From Vombatus ursinus (lineage: Eukaryota; Chordata; Mammalia; Diprotodontia; Vombatidae), in NCBI RefSeq assembly GCF_900497805.2, contig NW_020948739.1:15567910-15631909 (forward strand): a stretch of DNA of 64,000 bases, written 5' to 3'. The notes under the pieces were generated by a model. It was given only the letters and a program-made list of their open reading frames with translations, was not told the origin of the DNA and did not search any database. Below are positions 24,169 through 34,799 of the stretch, piece by piece (position 1 is the first letter of the stretch; the number at the start of each line of letters is the position of its first letter). The position numbers and the translations under genes are program-made.

Positions 24169-24689
24169 TACCCCAACTAAAATGTATAAAAGTCTGAAAT
24201 TTGTTAATCGGCATTTATACGGACAGATTATTTTCACCAATGCTAGGGTTGGCATATTAGGCTAACTTATTTTGAGGTCTAAATAAGAGAATTATACAAA
24301 GCACTTTTAAATGTTAGCAATTAGAAAAACAGGAGAAACCAGTAGACTGAAGAAAATCTTTCAGAACTGGCACAACTCAGTCATAAATCATGTCAGCTAA
24401 ACAAGTTACATTGTGACCAACAGTAGTGATATAAGTCACTTCCCTAACCCCACAAGAAAGTAACCTCAACCCACTAATCATGCTTGTGGGAAAGAATGCT
24501 GTCCACTTATCTTACAGTGGTGGTTTTTCAAGCTTTGTCTCCTGTCACCCATGGAACTTGGTTGAATTGGTGATATTTCACCAACTGGGGGGGGGGGAAG
24601 GAAGGAGCCCTTTAGTATATCTCTCCAGTTGTGGAAGTCATACAGAATGACGCAAGTTCAAGTTATCCTTAGGCATATCAGGATGAAAG
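24169..24689. other. Intron stretch, nothing recognised
   Basis: Contains a G10 run at 24588-24597. No exon or repeat family seen. Confidence 0.5.
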
Positions 24690-24898
24690 AGTTGACAACG
24701 AAACCATGTTGAAGCCAGGAAGACTTGGTCCCAGTTTCCTGACACATACTGGCTGTGGAACCCAAAATAATTTTCTAAGACTGTAAGTTGCAGGAAGGAG
24801 CCTACCTCTACCTGTCATGATAGAGGGAATTTCCTCCTTTTGGAGTTCCTTATACTAATGAAATTACAAGTTTAGTTCCCAGCCTAACATTAGCATAT
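24690..24898 (+). mobile_element. CORE-SINE, marsupial variant
   Basis: CCAGGAAGACTTGGTCCCAG, CTAAGACTGTAAGTTGCAGG and AGAGGGAATTTCCTCC form the sense version of the variant at 23600. Confidence 0.7.
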
Positions 24899-24899
24899 A

Positions 24900-25312
24900 A
24901 TATCACAGAATCTAAGTTGAAAGGACCTCAAAGGTCAACTAGTGTAGCCTATAACTGGAAAAATATCCCCTACCTCCTACAAGACATATTGGGTCATCTG
25001 TCAAACAAACACTAATCCCTGGTGAGGGGGAACCCACCATCTCCTGTGACAACCCATTCCCACTCTGAGATAGCTGTTAGAAAGCTTTCTTCTTGTACCA
25101 AACCTCCCTCTTAGCAACTGCTCCTAGTTATGCCCTCTGGGGCCAAGCAGAACAAATCAAGTTTTATCCTTGCACATGACATCCTTCAAATATTTTGAAG
25201 ACCACTATCATAAGTCCCTCCCAACTTAGTGTTTTTTTCTATCTCTACTAAACATCATTAGTTCTTTCAATAAATCTTCATAGGGAATGACATCAATATG
25301 GGTTACCCTCCT
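24900..25312 (-). mobile_element. CR1/L3 LINE 3' region
   Basis: Antisense CR1/L3: TTGAAAGGACCTCAAAGGTC, GGGGGAACCCACCATCTCCT, TTAGCAACTGCTCCTAGTTA, GGCCAAGCAGAACAAATCAA and TTCAAATATTTTGAAGACCA, in the family's usual order. Confidence 0.88.
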
Positions 25313-25329
25313 CTGGAGACCCATCATTT

Positions 25330-25418
25330 TATGAGTCTCAGACAGATAACACTTACTACTGTGTGACCTTGGGCAAGTCACTTAACCCCAAATGCCTCAT
25401 CAAAAAACCAAACAAAAC
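25330..25418 (+). mobile_element. WSINE1-like SINE, 3' half
   Basis: AGTCTCAGACAGATAACACT, then TGTGACCTTGGGCAAGTCAC, TTAACCCCAAATGCCTCA and an A-rich tail. The 5' half is missing. Confidence 0.85.
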
Positions 25419-25429
25419 AAGAAAAGGAA

Positions 25430-28350
25430 GTATTAAACCTTACTAAAACAACAGACTAAATAGAAATCAATGACTATGAAACAAGAGCAAATTCAAAAGA
25501 CCAAAATAACCTAAGAAAATACAAAGTATCTGCTGGCAAAAACAATTGACCCCAACATCAACACAAGGAGATATCATCTAAGAATCATACCATCATAAAA
25601 CCAGGACCTCTCCCACCCCCCAAAAAAGAGAGAGAGACTATATATCATGTTTCAATCAATCACTAAATGAAAATTGTCTGGACTTATTACAACCAGAAGA
25701 CAAACAATCTATTGGTCACTTCCTGAAAGAAACTCCAAAATGAAAATCCCAGATTACCATAGCCAAAATTGAGAATTTCAAAGTTCAAAAAAAAATTGCA
25801 AGCAGCCAAAATGAAATAGTTCAAATACAAAGGAACCACAGTCAACATCACACAAGATTTGGAAGCTGCTGCAACAAAGAACAGGAGAACTTGGAATATA
25901 ATACTCCAAAAAGTAAAAAAAAAAAGTTATAGCTAAGAATAAAAAAATAAAATGAAGGATGATCTCAGGGGAAAAAAAGTAAGCTTATAGTGAAACAGAG
26001 TACTTCCAAGCATTCCTGATAAATAGAATATCTAAAATGAAAAGCAATTGACAAGAGAAACCTAGAAATGTTGGAAAAATTAGAAAGGACTATACAATTA
26101 TAAAGTATTTATTTACATTCTAGCAGGAAGAGAAAAAGCAAGTGTCACCTCAGAAACTGAATATTTTCAAGGATCACAGAGATAGTTAAATTCAACAGAA
26201 GATCTGGGGCAGTTTTGTTATATTTGATGGTCTTAAGAGAAGCAAGAAAAAAGAGGACAAATACTATAGTACAGAAGAAAGCAGGAAGAAGGAGTAGACC
26301 TACGTATTGCATATAATCAAGGAGAATATGAAGAATATCCAGACTTGCAGGAAAGGGTGAGGGATATCACATGATCCTCATTTTCATGTGACATGGACAG
26401 AGGAGGGTTTTTTCTTCCCATTCTACTGCCAGACACATTTCATTGGGTACTGAAATATAATAAAGAGGGAAATGGAAAGAAATGGGGAGAAAAGGGGAGA
26501 ATTGGGAGGAGATTATTTGTAAGCAGAACATACTCCATTTTCAGAGGGTGAATTTAGATAGAGGGTTAAAAAGAAAGAAGAGATTGAAAACCTGTAATAG
26601 AGATCTGAATTAGAGAAAGAGAAGAGAGGCAACTGAGGGAAAGCATATCACCTCAATTACAGAACACTGGTGTTGAGCACATTCCTCTATCTCACCTTTG
26701 TAAAGGTGGGTTGGTGGTGGTGAAGAGAACAAAAGTATAAAGATATGATGGAAGGAAGTAGGAAGTTAACAAATCAAGATGAGAATGAGATGGAAGTCAC
26801 ACATAAAACAGAAGGGATTGCAGAATGGATTAGAAAGCAGAAACCAATAATATATTGTTTACAAGAGGCAGACTTGAAATATGATTCACACACAGTTAAA
26901 ATAAGGAGCTAGAGCATAACATATGCTTCAGGAGAACTACATAAGAAAAAGCAAGAGTAGCATCTGTGATAGAAAAAGCAACAGTAAAAATAGGCATAGT
27001 TAAAAGAGATAAATAGGGAACTTACATTGTATTCAAAGATCCCATCTATGATAAATTGTACTGAATGGCATAACATCAAAATATTTAAAGGAAAAATCAT
27101 AGTGAAAATGAGAAAACAAAATTATAATAGTTTGAGTAAGCAAAATCTATATAGGTAAATCTATAATAAAAAAAGATAAAGTCAAGGACTAAATATATTT
27201 TAGAAAAGTTAGATATGATGGATCTCTAGATTACTGAATGAGAAGAGAAAGGAACATATCTTAGCTGGGCTTGGCAGCTTTATAAAAATTGTTCGTGAAC
27301 TAGGACATAAAAACCTCACACATATAGAGATATTAAGCATATACTTCACTAACTACAATAGAATAACAATTAAATTAAGTTAAGAGCCTTTGAAGAAAGG
27401 ATTAAAATTAATCGGGGACTAAAAATTTAACCCTAAAGAATTGGTGGGTCAAAGAACAAATATTAGGAACGATAAGTAATTTCCAAGAAAACGACAACAA
27501 TGAAGCAGCCAATCAAAACTTTTGCACGCAACCAAAGCAGTTCTTGAGGGGAAATAGATCTAACTCTAAATACCTTCATCAACAAAATAAAGAACAAATT
27601 AATAAATAACTCTACTACACCCCAAAACATTTTCTGAAAATCTCAGAAGAGATTAATGAAATTACATCAAACCATTGAACTTTTAAATAAATGTAAGAGT
27701 TGTTTTTAAATAAACTAATAAAATAAGCAATAAGCTAATCTGTTTTTTAACAGAGGGGAAAACCAAATTGCAAATGTCAAAAATGAAAAAAGGGAATTCA
27801 CAAGAAATGAAAATAAAAGAAGTTATTAGAAACCATGTTGCTCAGTTATAGGACAATAATAATTATGATGATAGCTAGCATTTACATAGCACTTAAAGAT
27901 CTACAAAGCACTTTGCAAATATTATCTCATTTGATGACAAAAGTAAAATGAAATGGGTAAGTAATTTTTAAAATATAGGTTAAATAGTATCTATCAAAAA
28001 ACAGCCAACATTATATGTAATAGATAAATTATATATATTATATATAATAAACAAAAATCAATAGATGAAAGAGAACTTTCCCAATAAACCAGGTCATTAC
28101 TATTATTTGATATAGTTATAAAAATGCTAATTATAGCAATAGAACAAAGAAAAATAAATGAACTGAATAAGCATAGGTGACAAGAAAACAAGAGTGTTGC
28201 ACTTTGGAAATGATATGATGGTATCATTACCCAAAGTTTTTTTTTTTACCATTTTTTTTTTTTACCATTTTTACCATTACCATCAAACTTTAAAGATTCA
28301 ACTGAAAGTTGAAACAATAACTTCAGTAAAGTTAGATATAAAAATAAGAC
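25430..28350 (+). mobile_element. L1 LINE fragment covering ORF1 end and 5' half of ORF2
   Basis: About 2.9 kb. The ORF1 end is recognisable at about 25700-26080 and parallels 17940-18480 of the other L1. The ORF2 endonuclease start is legible at about 26838-26879 as QKPIIYCLQEADLK, where active L1s have QETH. The RT region continues to about 28350. A MIR lies inside at 27855. Numerous stops and shifts are present. Confidence 0.82.
27855..27945 (-). mobile_element. MIR SINE 3' fragment within L1
   Basis: GATAGCTAGCATTTACATAG, CACTTTGCAAATATTATCTC and ATTTGATGA are antisense MIR terminal sequence, flanked on both sides by L1 ORF2. Confidence 0.8.
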
Positions 28351-28354
28351 CATA

Positions 28355-29565
28355 GAACTTATAAGAATTGATAGATAAGATTGCTGAGCAACAGTCAATG
28401 AAAGATCAAGGAAAAGTCCCACAAGATTAGAAACTGACAAATGTCCCATTTTTCACAAAAAGGGAAAAGAAGAGGATGCCAACTATTGGCCAGTGAATCT
28501 GATTTCAATGTCTAGAAAAACGCAAAAATACAAAGAAATGGTAAATGAACCCCTAGAAAAAGAGAACCAGGATAAATTCATGAATAATATGTCATGCTAG
28601 AATAATTTTATTTCCTTTTGTCTTTTGACAAGATTACCAAACTGTTAGATCAGAAGAATGCTACAAATATGTCTGTGCTGCTAAAATCTGGGTAAAGTCT
28701 CCCTTACTCTTCTTATGGACAAGATGAAGAGGTATAAGCTAGGTGACAGTCTAGTTAGGTGGATTTGGAACTACTTGAATGCCTAGATCCAAAAAAGAGT
28801 AGTCATTAGTGGTTGGAGGTTAACTCTCAAAGTTGGCAGTCATGGAGTTCTTAGGGATTAGCTTGTAGCCCTGTGTGGTTAACATTTTTATCAATGACAT
28901 GCATAAACTTGTAGATAACATGAAGTTGGGAATTTTAACACACTGGATAACAAAGTCAAAGATTCAAAAATTTCTCCAAAAGGCTAAAAGACTGGTTCAA
29001 ATTTAGTCAGATGAAATTAAATAGCTATCAAGGTAAAATTTTATATTTGTATTTGAAAATTCAAGTTCACAAGTACTATATGAAAGGTGCACCGCTCAAC
29101 AGCAGTACATTAGAAAAATATATGGGGCTTTAAAAGGAATAGAAGTTCAATGTGAGCCAACTATGTGATATGGCAGTTTAAAAAAAAATGAATACAATTT
29201 TAGGCTACATTAAGACATGTACCAGAGTTGTTATGGTCCCACTGTACTATACTCTGGTAAGGCCACATTTGTAATAATTGTACCCATTTCTGGGAATTAC
29301 ATTTTAGAAAGGCTGGAGGGCAACTAGGATGGTTAAAAGCTTCAAGATCATGCCATGTGAGGACTGGTTGCAAAAACTAGATTGTTGGGATTTTTGTTTG
29401 TTTGTTTGCTTTGGTTTAGTGTTTTGTTTTGTTTTGTTTACCTTGCAAAGGAGAAAACTTAAAGGCAAGACAAGAGTTTTCTTCAAGTATTTGGAAGGTC
29501 ATCATGTAGAAGCAGGATTGTTTTGTTTAGAGGCAGATGGTAGAAATAGAAGCACAAAAAAAAAA
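28355..29565 (+). mobile_element. CR1/L3 LINE fragment with legible RT region
   Basis: About 1.2 kb of sense CR1/L3. Positions 28477-28509 read ANYWPVNLISM, matching the NYRPVSLTS block of CR1 reverse transcriptases. A segment like YSLVRPHLEYC (29245-29280) and TGGAGGGCAACTAGGATGGT (29314 on) then lead to CTTCAAGTATTTGGAAGGTC. It contains stops and shifts. A (TTTG)n run at 29393-29441 interrupts it. Confidence 0.85.
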
Positions 29566-29689
29566 ACCACACCAACAACAAAATCTACCCTCTTCTTACC
29601 TGAATACAACTATCATTCCTCCCCATTCCCACTGTCAAATCATCTCTTCCCCACCCTAAACGTCCCAGTTCCTTTCTCCTCCAAAGGCA

Positions 29690-29830
29690 TGTTCCCAAGG
29701 CCTCTCAGCATCATGACCATCCTATACTATATCAAGGTCCTTCTTAAAAGGTCTCACTTAGAACTGAACATACTAATCCAGATATAGTCTAACTAACTCA
29801 TATACCTACATGAGTCAGGCCTATATCTTC
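29690..29830 (-). mobile_element. CR1/L3 LINE fragment
   Basis: CAAGGTCCTTCTTAAAAGGT, then TTAGAACTGAACATACTAAT and CCAGATATAGTCTAACTAAC, is the antisense CR1/L3 segment also seen near 55520-55580. Confidence 0.7.
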
Positions 29831-30590
29831 TTTGATTTTGTTCAGAGAAAGTAAAATATCCTTTTTCGTTGTCTCTAGAATAAAGATATTAATATCAATA
29901 TTTTTGATTCTGTTGACAAGACTAGGTCTGTCTATAAGTAATCTACAGTGATCTGCTATTGTTTCCATCTTCTGTACATGTCCATAAAAATCATGGATCC
30001 TTTAAGTAATTAAGGTTCCAAAATGTGACATCTATCTATGCAATTCTCCAAAAGTAATCATTAAACTTTAAAGTATTTTTATAAAGGAGAAACCTTCTTC
30101 ATTGTCTTCACCAGACAAGTCTAACTAGAGAGCCACCTCCAGTATCCTATACTGCTCAATTTAATAAATTATCAAGATAAATTGTTTACTTTAGCAAATG
30201 TAGCTTAACTTTCATACTACTCTACACTCCTTCCTGTTTAGTCCCCTTATTCCTCTTGCAGATCCTTTTACCTAGGAACTTAGTGGTACTAAGATAACCC
30301 CCCTACACACATACACACATATATATGTACACACACACACACTTCACTAAAGTATGTTGAGAAGCTATTTACTAATGGCCCAATGTGTTACCTAACCCTG
30401 GATTCTTCTGTTTTTTAGGGGGGTGGGAGGGTTGAAGAAGAGTAGGGGTCTAGACCTTAGGTTTCATTGGTGCAAGAATTCCTATTATGAAAACTTCTAA
30501 TATGGATCAGCCTCTGTTCTGCAATTTGGAGTCTTGGCTTCTGTGTCTCCAGGAAAATCTCTCTAAATGATCCATTCATATTGACACTGC
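29831..30590. other. Intron stretch, mostly unassigned
   Basis: Contains a CA/TA dinucleotide tract at 30303-30343. No gene or named repeat otherwise. Confidence 0.5.
30303..30343. repeat. (CA)n/(TA)n microsatellite
   Basis: Interrupted CACACATA and TATATA units ending in seven CA units. Confidence 0.85.
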
Positions 30591-30650
30591 CAATGTAAGT
30601 CAGTGACAGACTTTGAACTCAGGTCTTCTTCACTCTGCTGCCTTTTAACA
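30590..30650 (-). mobile_element. MIR SINE fragment
   Basis: GACTTTGAACTCAGGTCTTC then ACTCTGCTGCC is the antisense MIR head. Confidence 0.55.
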
Positions 30651-30689
30651 ATGAGTTCTTCAAGAATGAAAGTTTTATCTTTCTCATGA

Positions 30690-30845
30690 CTAAGGTGGAA
30701 ATATGTTTAATATGATTGTACATATAGCCTATATCAGATCACATGCCGACTTGGGGAGGGGGAAAAATTTGGAACTCAAAATCTTATAAAAGTGAATGTT
30801 GAAAACAAATAAATAGATAGGTGGATGGATGAATAAATAAACAAG
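30690..30845 (+). mobile_element. L1 LINE 3' terminus
   Basis: GTGGAAATATGTTTAATATG, ATAGCCTATATCAGATCACA, then GACTTGGGGAGGGGG and an A-rich (GATA/GATG) tail. It is homologous to the ends at 1 and 58178. Confidence 0.88.
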
Positions 30846-31160
30846 AATGAAAGTTTTAGCCCAAAATAATGAGGTTGTGATAGTTATTTCAATCACCACC
30901 AGGCTGGTGACAAAAAGGCCACCTTTGCAGCAAACCTCAAATTACCATCTAAATCTCAACTTTATTCATGCCTGAGAGACAGCCAACCCTGCCTACAGAA
31001 ATCTGGTATGCCTACAACATCCAGTAGCTCTTACTTTCCCAAAAAGATGAGTAGCTCTAGTGAGTTTAAATTACGATTCAAGTTAGCAAAACCTCAAGTT
31101 ACATACAAACTCTAAAATTCAGCTATAAAGTAAGATATGCCAAAACTAATTTTTGTTTAC
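30846..31160. other. Intron stretch, nothing recognised
   Basis: No exon or repeat family seen. Confidence 0.5.
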
Positions 31161-31164
31161 TTGC

Positions 31165-31310
31165 AATTCTTATAGAGTCTACAAGAAGTGGAGGCCCAGA
31201 AAGATGGGGTGCCCACGACTATATAGGTAACAATTGGCAAGGTCAACTTGAACTCGGGTCTTCTGACTCCAAATCAAGGATTCTCCACTGTGCCACAATA
31301 CCATTACAGT
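31165..31310 (-). mobile_element. MIR SINE fragment
   Basis: AGAAGTGGAGGCCCAGAAAG, then CTTGAACTCGGGTCTTCTGA and CTCCACTGTGCCAC. Confidence 0.75.
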
Positions 31311-31929
31311 GGTCTTCTACTGCTTCTCACTAACATTTTACACAAATTTACCAAAAAAAATTATTGTGATTCTTCATTTGTCCTCCGAAATATCAAAGTA
31401 TGCTACATGAGCCTTTGTGACAAGAGAAATTCAGGAAAATGGGCTGTCCCCTTCACACCTTACAGCATAGGCTCGGATAAAAGAAAGGCAAATATCTCAA
31501 GCTTCTAAAGTAGGATATTCCCTTGTGAGGAAAAGGGAAATACCACCTCAGTTTTCTACAAATGTACATCAGAGAAAAGCTTTAGGGAGCCAATGAGGTC
31601 TCATATTTTTCACACAAAATAAGTTTTTTTTTCCAGAGAGTACAGAATTATAGCAGGAAGGAAGAATTGGGTAAGCTAAATATTCAATCATCACCACCTC
31701 TAATAACCTAAGGAAAAAAGAAGGGGGGTTGTGGGGAAGAGGGGAACAGAGCAGCAGCCCTGAGTTTAAGAGATTCACAGAACATGGGTGGTGGTAAGCA
31801 TAGGAAAAGGATGTCAAGTGTGCCCTCTATTGGTCCTGGTTCTTCAGTCCAAGTTGATTATAACGTTCTGATTCTACCAAACGAAAGGGTGAGAGGCCAG
31901 GAAGGTCATGATGCAGAAATGTGCAGAGG
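31311..31929. other. Intron stretch, nothing recognised
   Basis: Short open frames on both strands show no family resemblance. Confidence 0.5.
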
Positions 31930-32062
31930 CAATATGGACTTTCAGGAAAGGGACTTAGCTTTCAAAAATTAACTATATAAGCTGAAGAAAGTTTTTTCAT
32001 TGCTCTATACCCCAGTTTCTTTGTCTGTAAAAAAAATGGAATTAGGAATTTATGCATTGCCC
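31930..32062 (+). mobile_element. MIR SINE fragment
   Basis: CCCCAGTTTCTTTGTCTGTA, then AAAAAAATGGAATTAGG, with a degenerate core before it. Confidence 0.6.
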
Positions 32063-32404
32063 CATTTACTGGTTCACTGCAAGGACAGAAATGCCAACAG
32101 ATAAATTTTAACCAAACCCTTTATATCTTCTAAATGCACAGCTTTTAACCTTTTCAAAATATTTTGATAACTTGTCTCTTTGGAAAAAAATAATCCTCCT
32201 AAGAAATGATTTTGTTACAATAGATGTTACTCCCAAATTATCATATTAAGCATGCATGTGGAAAACTACCTTTTAAACATAGGCAAACCCTACACAAAGT
32301 GTAACAAGCTGCCCTTTGTTCCTCTAAACAAGTTTTCTAAAAGGGTGGTGTATGAACAGGATTTGAAACATGCCCACTTTTTTTTCCTTTTCTTATCACC
32401 TATT

Positions 32405-32530
32405 CAGGCAGAACAGTACAGTAGAAATATCACAGGTACTTGAAAGCCAGGTCTCCTGGGTTCTAGGCCTGATTCTCACATCGGTTAGTTGTCTGCCTTG
32501 GGCTATTTTCTCAATAGCTTCATTGCTGCC
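32405..32530 (+). mobile_element. MIR SINE fragment
   Basis: GGCAGAACAGTACAGTAGAA, AGCCAGGTCTCCTGGGTTCT and CTGATTCTCAC: the sense MIR head and part of the core. Confidence 0.6.
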
Positions 32531-32689
32531 TGGTCTAGAAACCGTGCCCCTACTCTCCTTTTCCACTTATGGAACCACAATCCCATTAATACTACCATTA
32601 CATCTGGAAAGGATGTATCAATCTACTTCAATGAGACTACACCCACTAATACAGTAACTTTCCAAACCAAATTATCCCACCCAGGTAGC

Positions 32690-32772
32690 TTTTTTGTGTT
32701 GTCTTTACCTGTTAGGATATAAATTTTTTGAGGGCAGAGACTATCCGCCCTCAGTCTTCACTTTTGTTTTCA
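32690..32772 (+). mobile_element. L2 LINE 3' end, left half (host of nested L2)
   Basis: TATAAATTTTTTGAGGGCAG, then AGACTATCCGCCCTCAGTC. It is interrupted at the 13-bp duplication and resumes at 33121. Confidence 0.82.
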
Positions 32773-33120
32773 ATCAATCAATCACTGAACATTTATTAAG
32801 TACCTACTGTGTGCCAGGCACTGTGCTAAGCCTTGGGGGTACAAAAAGAGGCAGTCTCTGCCCTCAAGGAGCTTACAATCTAATGGGGAAGTAACAAACA
32901 AATATATACAAAGCAAGATTAAACATAAAGTACAAATAAATCATTAGCAGAGGGAAGGCACTAGAATTAAGAGGGCTTAAGGAAGGCTTCCAGGAAAAGA
33001 CAGCATTTTAGTTGAAACTTTAAGGAAGCCAGAGAGGTCAGTAGTCGTAGCAGAAGAAGGAGAGCATTCCAAGTATGGGAGATAGCGAGATAAAAATGCC
33101 CAGAGCCAAGAGATGGAGAG
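32773..33120 (-). mobile_element. L2 LINE inserted in another L2, 13-bp TSD
   Basis: Antisense L2, 348 bp: ATCAATCAATCAC end, TACTGTGTGCCAGGCACTGT, CTGCCCTCAAGGAGCTTACA and GGAGAGCATTCCAAGTATGG. ACTTTTGTTTTCA occurs at 32760-32772 and again at 33121-33133, a perfect 13-bp target-site duplication. Confidence 0.92.
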
Positions 33121-33190
33121 ACTTTTGTTTTCATATTCCCAGTGCTTAGCACAGGACTTTCCACATAGTAAGCCCTTTAAAAGTTGCTTT
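33121..33190 (+). mobile_element. L2 LINE 3' end, right half (host of nested L2)
   Basis: CATATTCCCAGTGCTTAGCA then CAGGACTTTCCACATAGTAA continues the L2 terminus broken at 32772. Confidence 0.82.
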
Positions 33191-33199
33191 TTCCATTCA

Positions 33200-33295
33200 T
33201 TCCAATCCCTTTGAGTCTCCATTTCCTCACCTACAAATTGAGATGAAACTTAAAATTCCCATTTCACAGAGTTGTCATAAGCAATGTGTTTTTTT
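33200..33295 (+). mobile_element. MIR SINE 3' fragment
   Basis: GAGTCTCCATTTCCTCACCT, then TTTCACAGAGTTGTCATAAG, is sense MIR. Confidence 0.6.
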
Positions 33296-33509
33296 TAAAG
33301 TCCAAAGGGCCACTAAATATATGCTTTTATTAAAAAATCACAACATTCTACAAGCAGAATTTACCCACCCAAAGCTCTAGACAGGTTTATAGGCAATTCT
33401 CTTCATTATAAATTAAACATTAAGTGACATTTTGACTACTTTCCCAAAAGCCACTGGACAGTTGTGGTGATTTGGTAACATTCTCTTTCATTTGTAATTA
33501 TCTGTGCAC

Positions 33510-33546
33510 ATATATACAGACACACATACACACACACTCTCACAAC
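33510..33546. repeat. (CA)n microsatellite
   Basis: Interrupted CACACATA and CACACACACAC units. Confidence 0.8.
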
Positions 33547-33799
33547 ACCCTACTTGTGCATTAACTCTTCTTAATAGACGTCCCAGGTATGTAAAAAAGA
33601 ATGTTACACATGCAGCTCCCCTCCCCCCAACCAAAAAAAGGACAAAGGAATTTAAATTTGAAAAGACTAATTGCAAGCTTCACAAAGTCTTGATCTGTGG
33701 AAGAATTAAAAAAAAATTCAGGAGGTTACAGGGAACACCTCAAATATTGTGCCTCTCCAAATTGTTACAAGTACCAGACAGAGGTCTGTGGAAGTTTTA

Positions 33800-34038
33800 G
33801 GGACTAAAAAATCATAGCTGGCATTTAACTTTTGAGCTTCCAAAGTACTTTACTATTATTTCATTTTATCCTCACAACAATCCTAGGAAGTGCTATGATT
33901 ATCCCCATTTTACAGATGCAGACACTGAGGCAGGCTTCAGGTGACTTGCCTAGGGTCACAAAGGTAATAAGCATCTGAGGAAGGATTTAAAATTAAATTT
34001 TCCCAACTCCAGGTCCAGTGCCACCTAGTTCTCTTGAA
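33800..34038 (-). mobile_element. MIR SINE
   Basis: Near-complete antisense MIR: TAGCTGGCATTTAACTTTTG, CCCCATTTTACAGATGCAGA, GTGACTTGCCTAGGGTCACA and CAGTGCCACCTAGTT. Confidence 0.88.
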
Positions 34039-34444
34039 TTAATAAACTTCTCTAGGCCTAAGGAATTAACCAACAAGACTGAATTAAGCCGTAAGGCACC
34101 AATTTCATGGTTACTCCAAGAAGACGTGGTGTAAGCCAATTGTACTCAAGAAGAGGCATTATTAAGTATAAAGTAGTTCAATATACTCAGATTCTATTAT
34201 ACCCCTAGTTACGTCATGATTAATATTCCCTCCTCATTGTCCCCAACCATCTAAATGAGTATGTGTATAAAATCCCAAATATCTCATGTCAAAAGAAAAA
34301 TCTTACTGTATATAAATTGAAATCAATAATGCACAATGTAATAAGTTCAATTTAATTGCTTCAGCATGTTTTAGGTTGTTGTTTGGCTTTGTGACTTCAG
34401 AGTTGTACTCCAGAATACTGACTTGCAATTTTAAATTTTATATA
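34039..34444. other. Intron stretch, nothing recognised
   Basis: AT-rich, no exon or named repeat. Confidence 0.5.
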
Positions 34445-34527
34445 TCCTCAAAGGCAAAACTTGAACCCAGATCTTCCAGATTCCTAATTCTAGTTCTCTG
34501 TTCACTATGCCACACTGTTTCTCAAAT
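34445..34527 (-). mobile_element. MIR SINE fragment
   Basis: AACTTGAACCCAGATCTTCC then CTGTTCACTATGCCACACTG. Confidence 0.72.
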
Positions 34528-34579
34528 ATTCCATACAGAGTTCTAAAAGCTGCACCAGGAGGAAAAAAAAACCACCTTG

Positions 34580-34720
34580 TTGGAAGGTAGCGCAGGGTCA
34601 TGGAAAGAACATCAACAGGCCCAGGGTTCTAGTACTACCTCTGCCCCTGACTTTCTATGTGATTTTGGTGAAGTCATGTGTTGTCCCTGGGCTGTAATTT
34701 CCTCACGTATATGGTTTGTA
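34580..34720 (+). mobile_element. MIR SINE
   Basis: GGTAGCGCAGGGTCATGGAA, CCCAGGGTTCTAGTACTACC and GTGATTTTGGTGAAGTCATG form a sense MIR. Confidence 0.72.
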
Positions 34721-34799
34721 TGTGGGTTACATGTATGGGAAAGTAGTCTGCAAGTGTATAGTAGGTTGAACCATCTCAAAACCCTGGAGCAACCCTAAC

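Noticed and set aside
29329-29787. 152-codon plus-strand open frame
   Set aside because: It runs through the end of a CR1/L3 copy and a (TTTG)n stretch. The protein is low-complexity and matches no host family.
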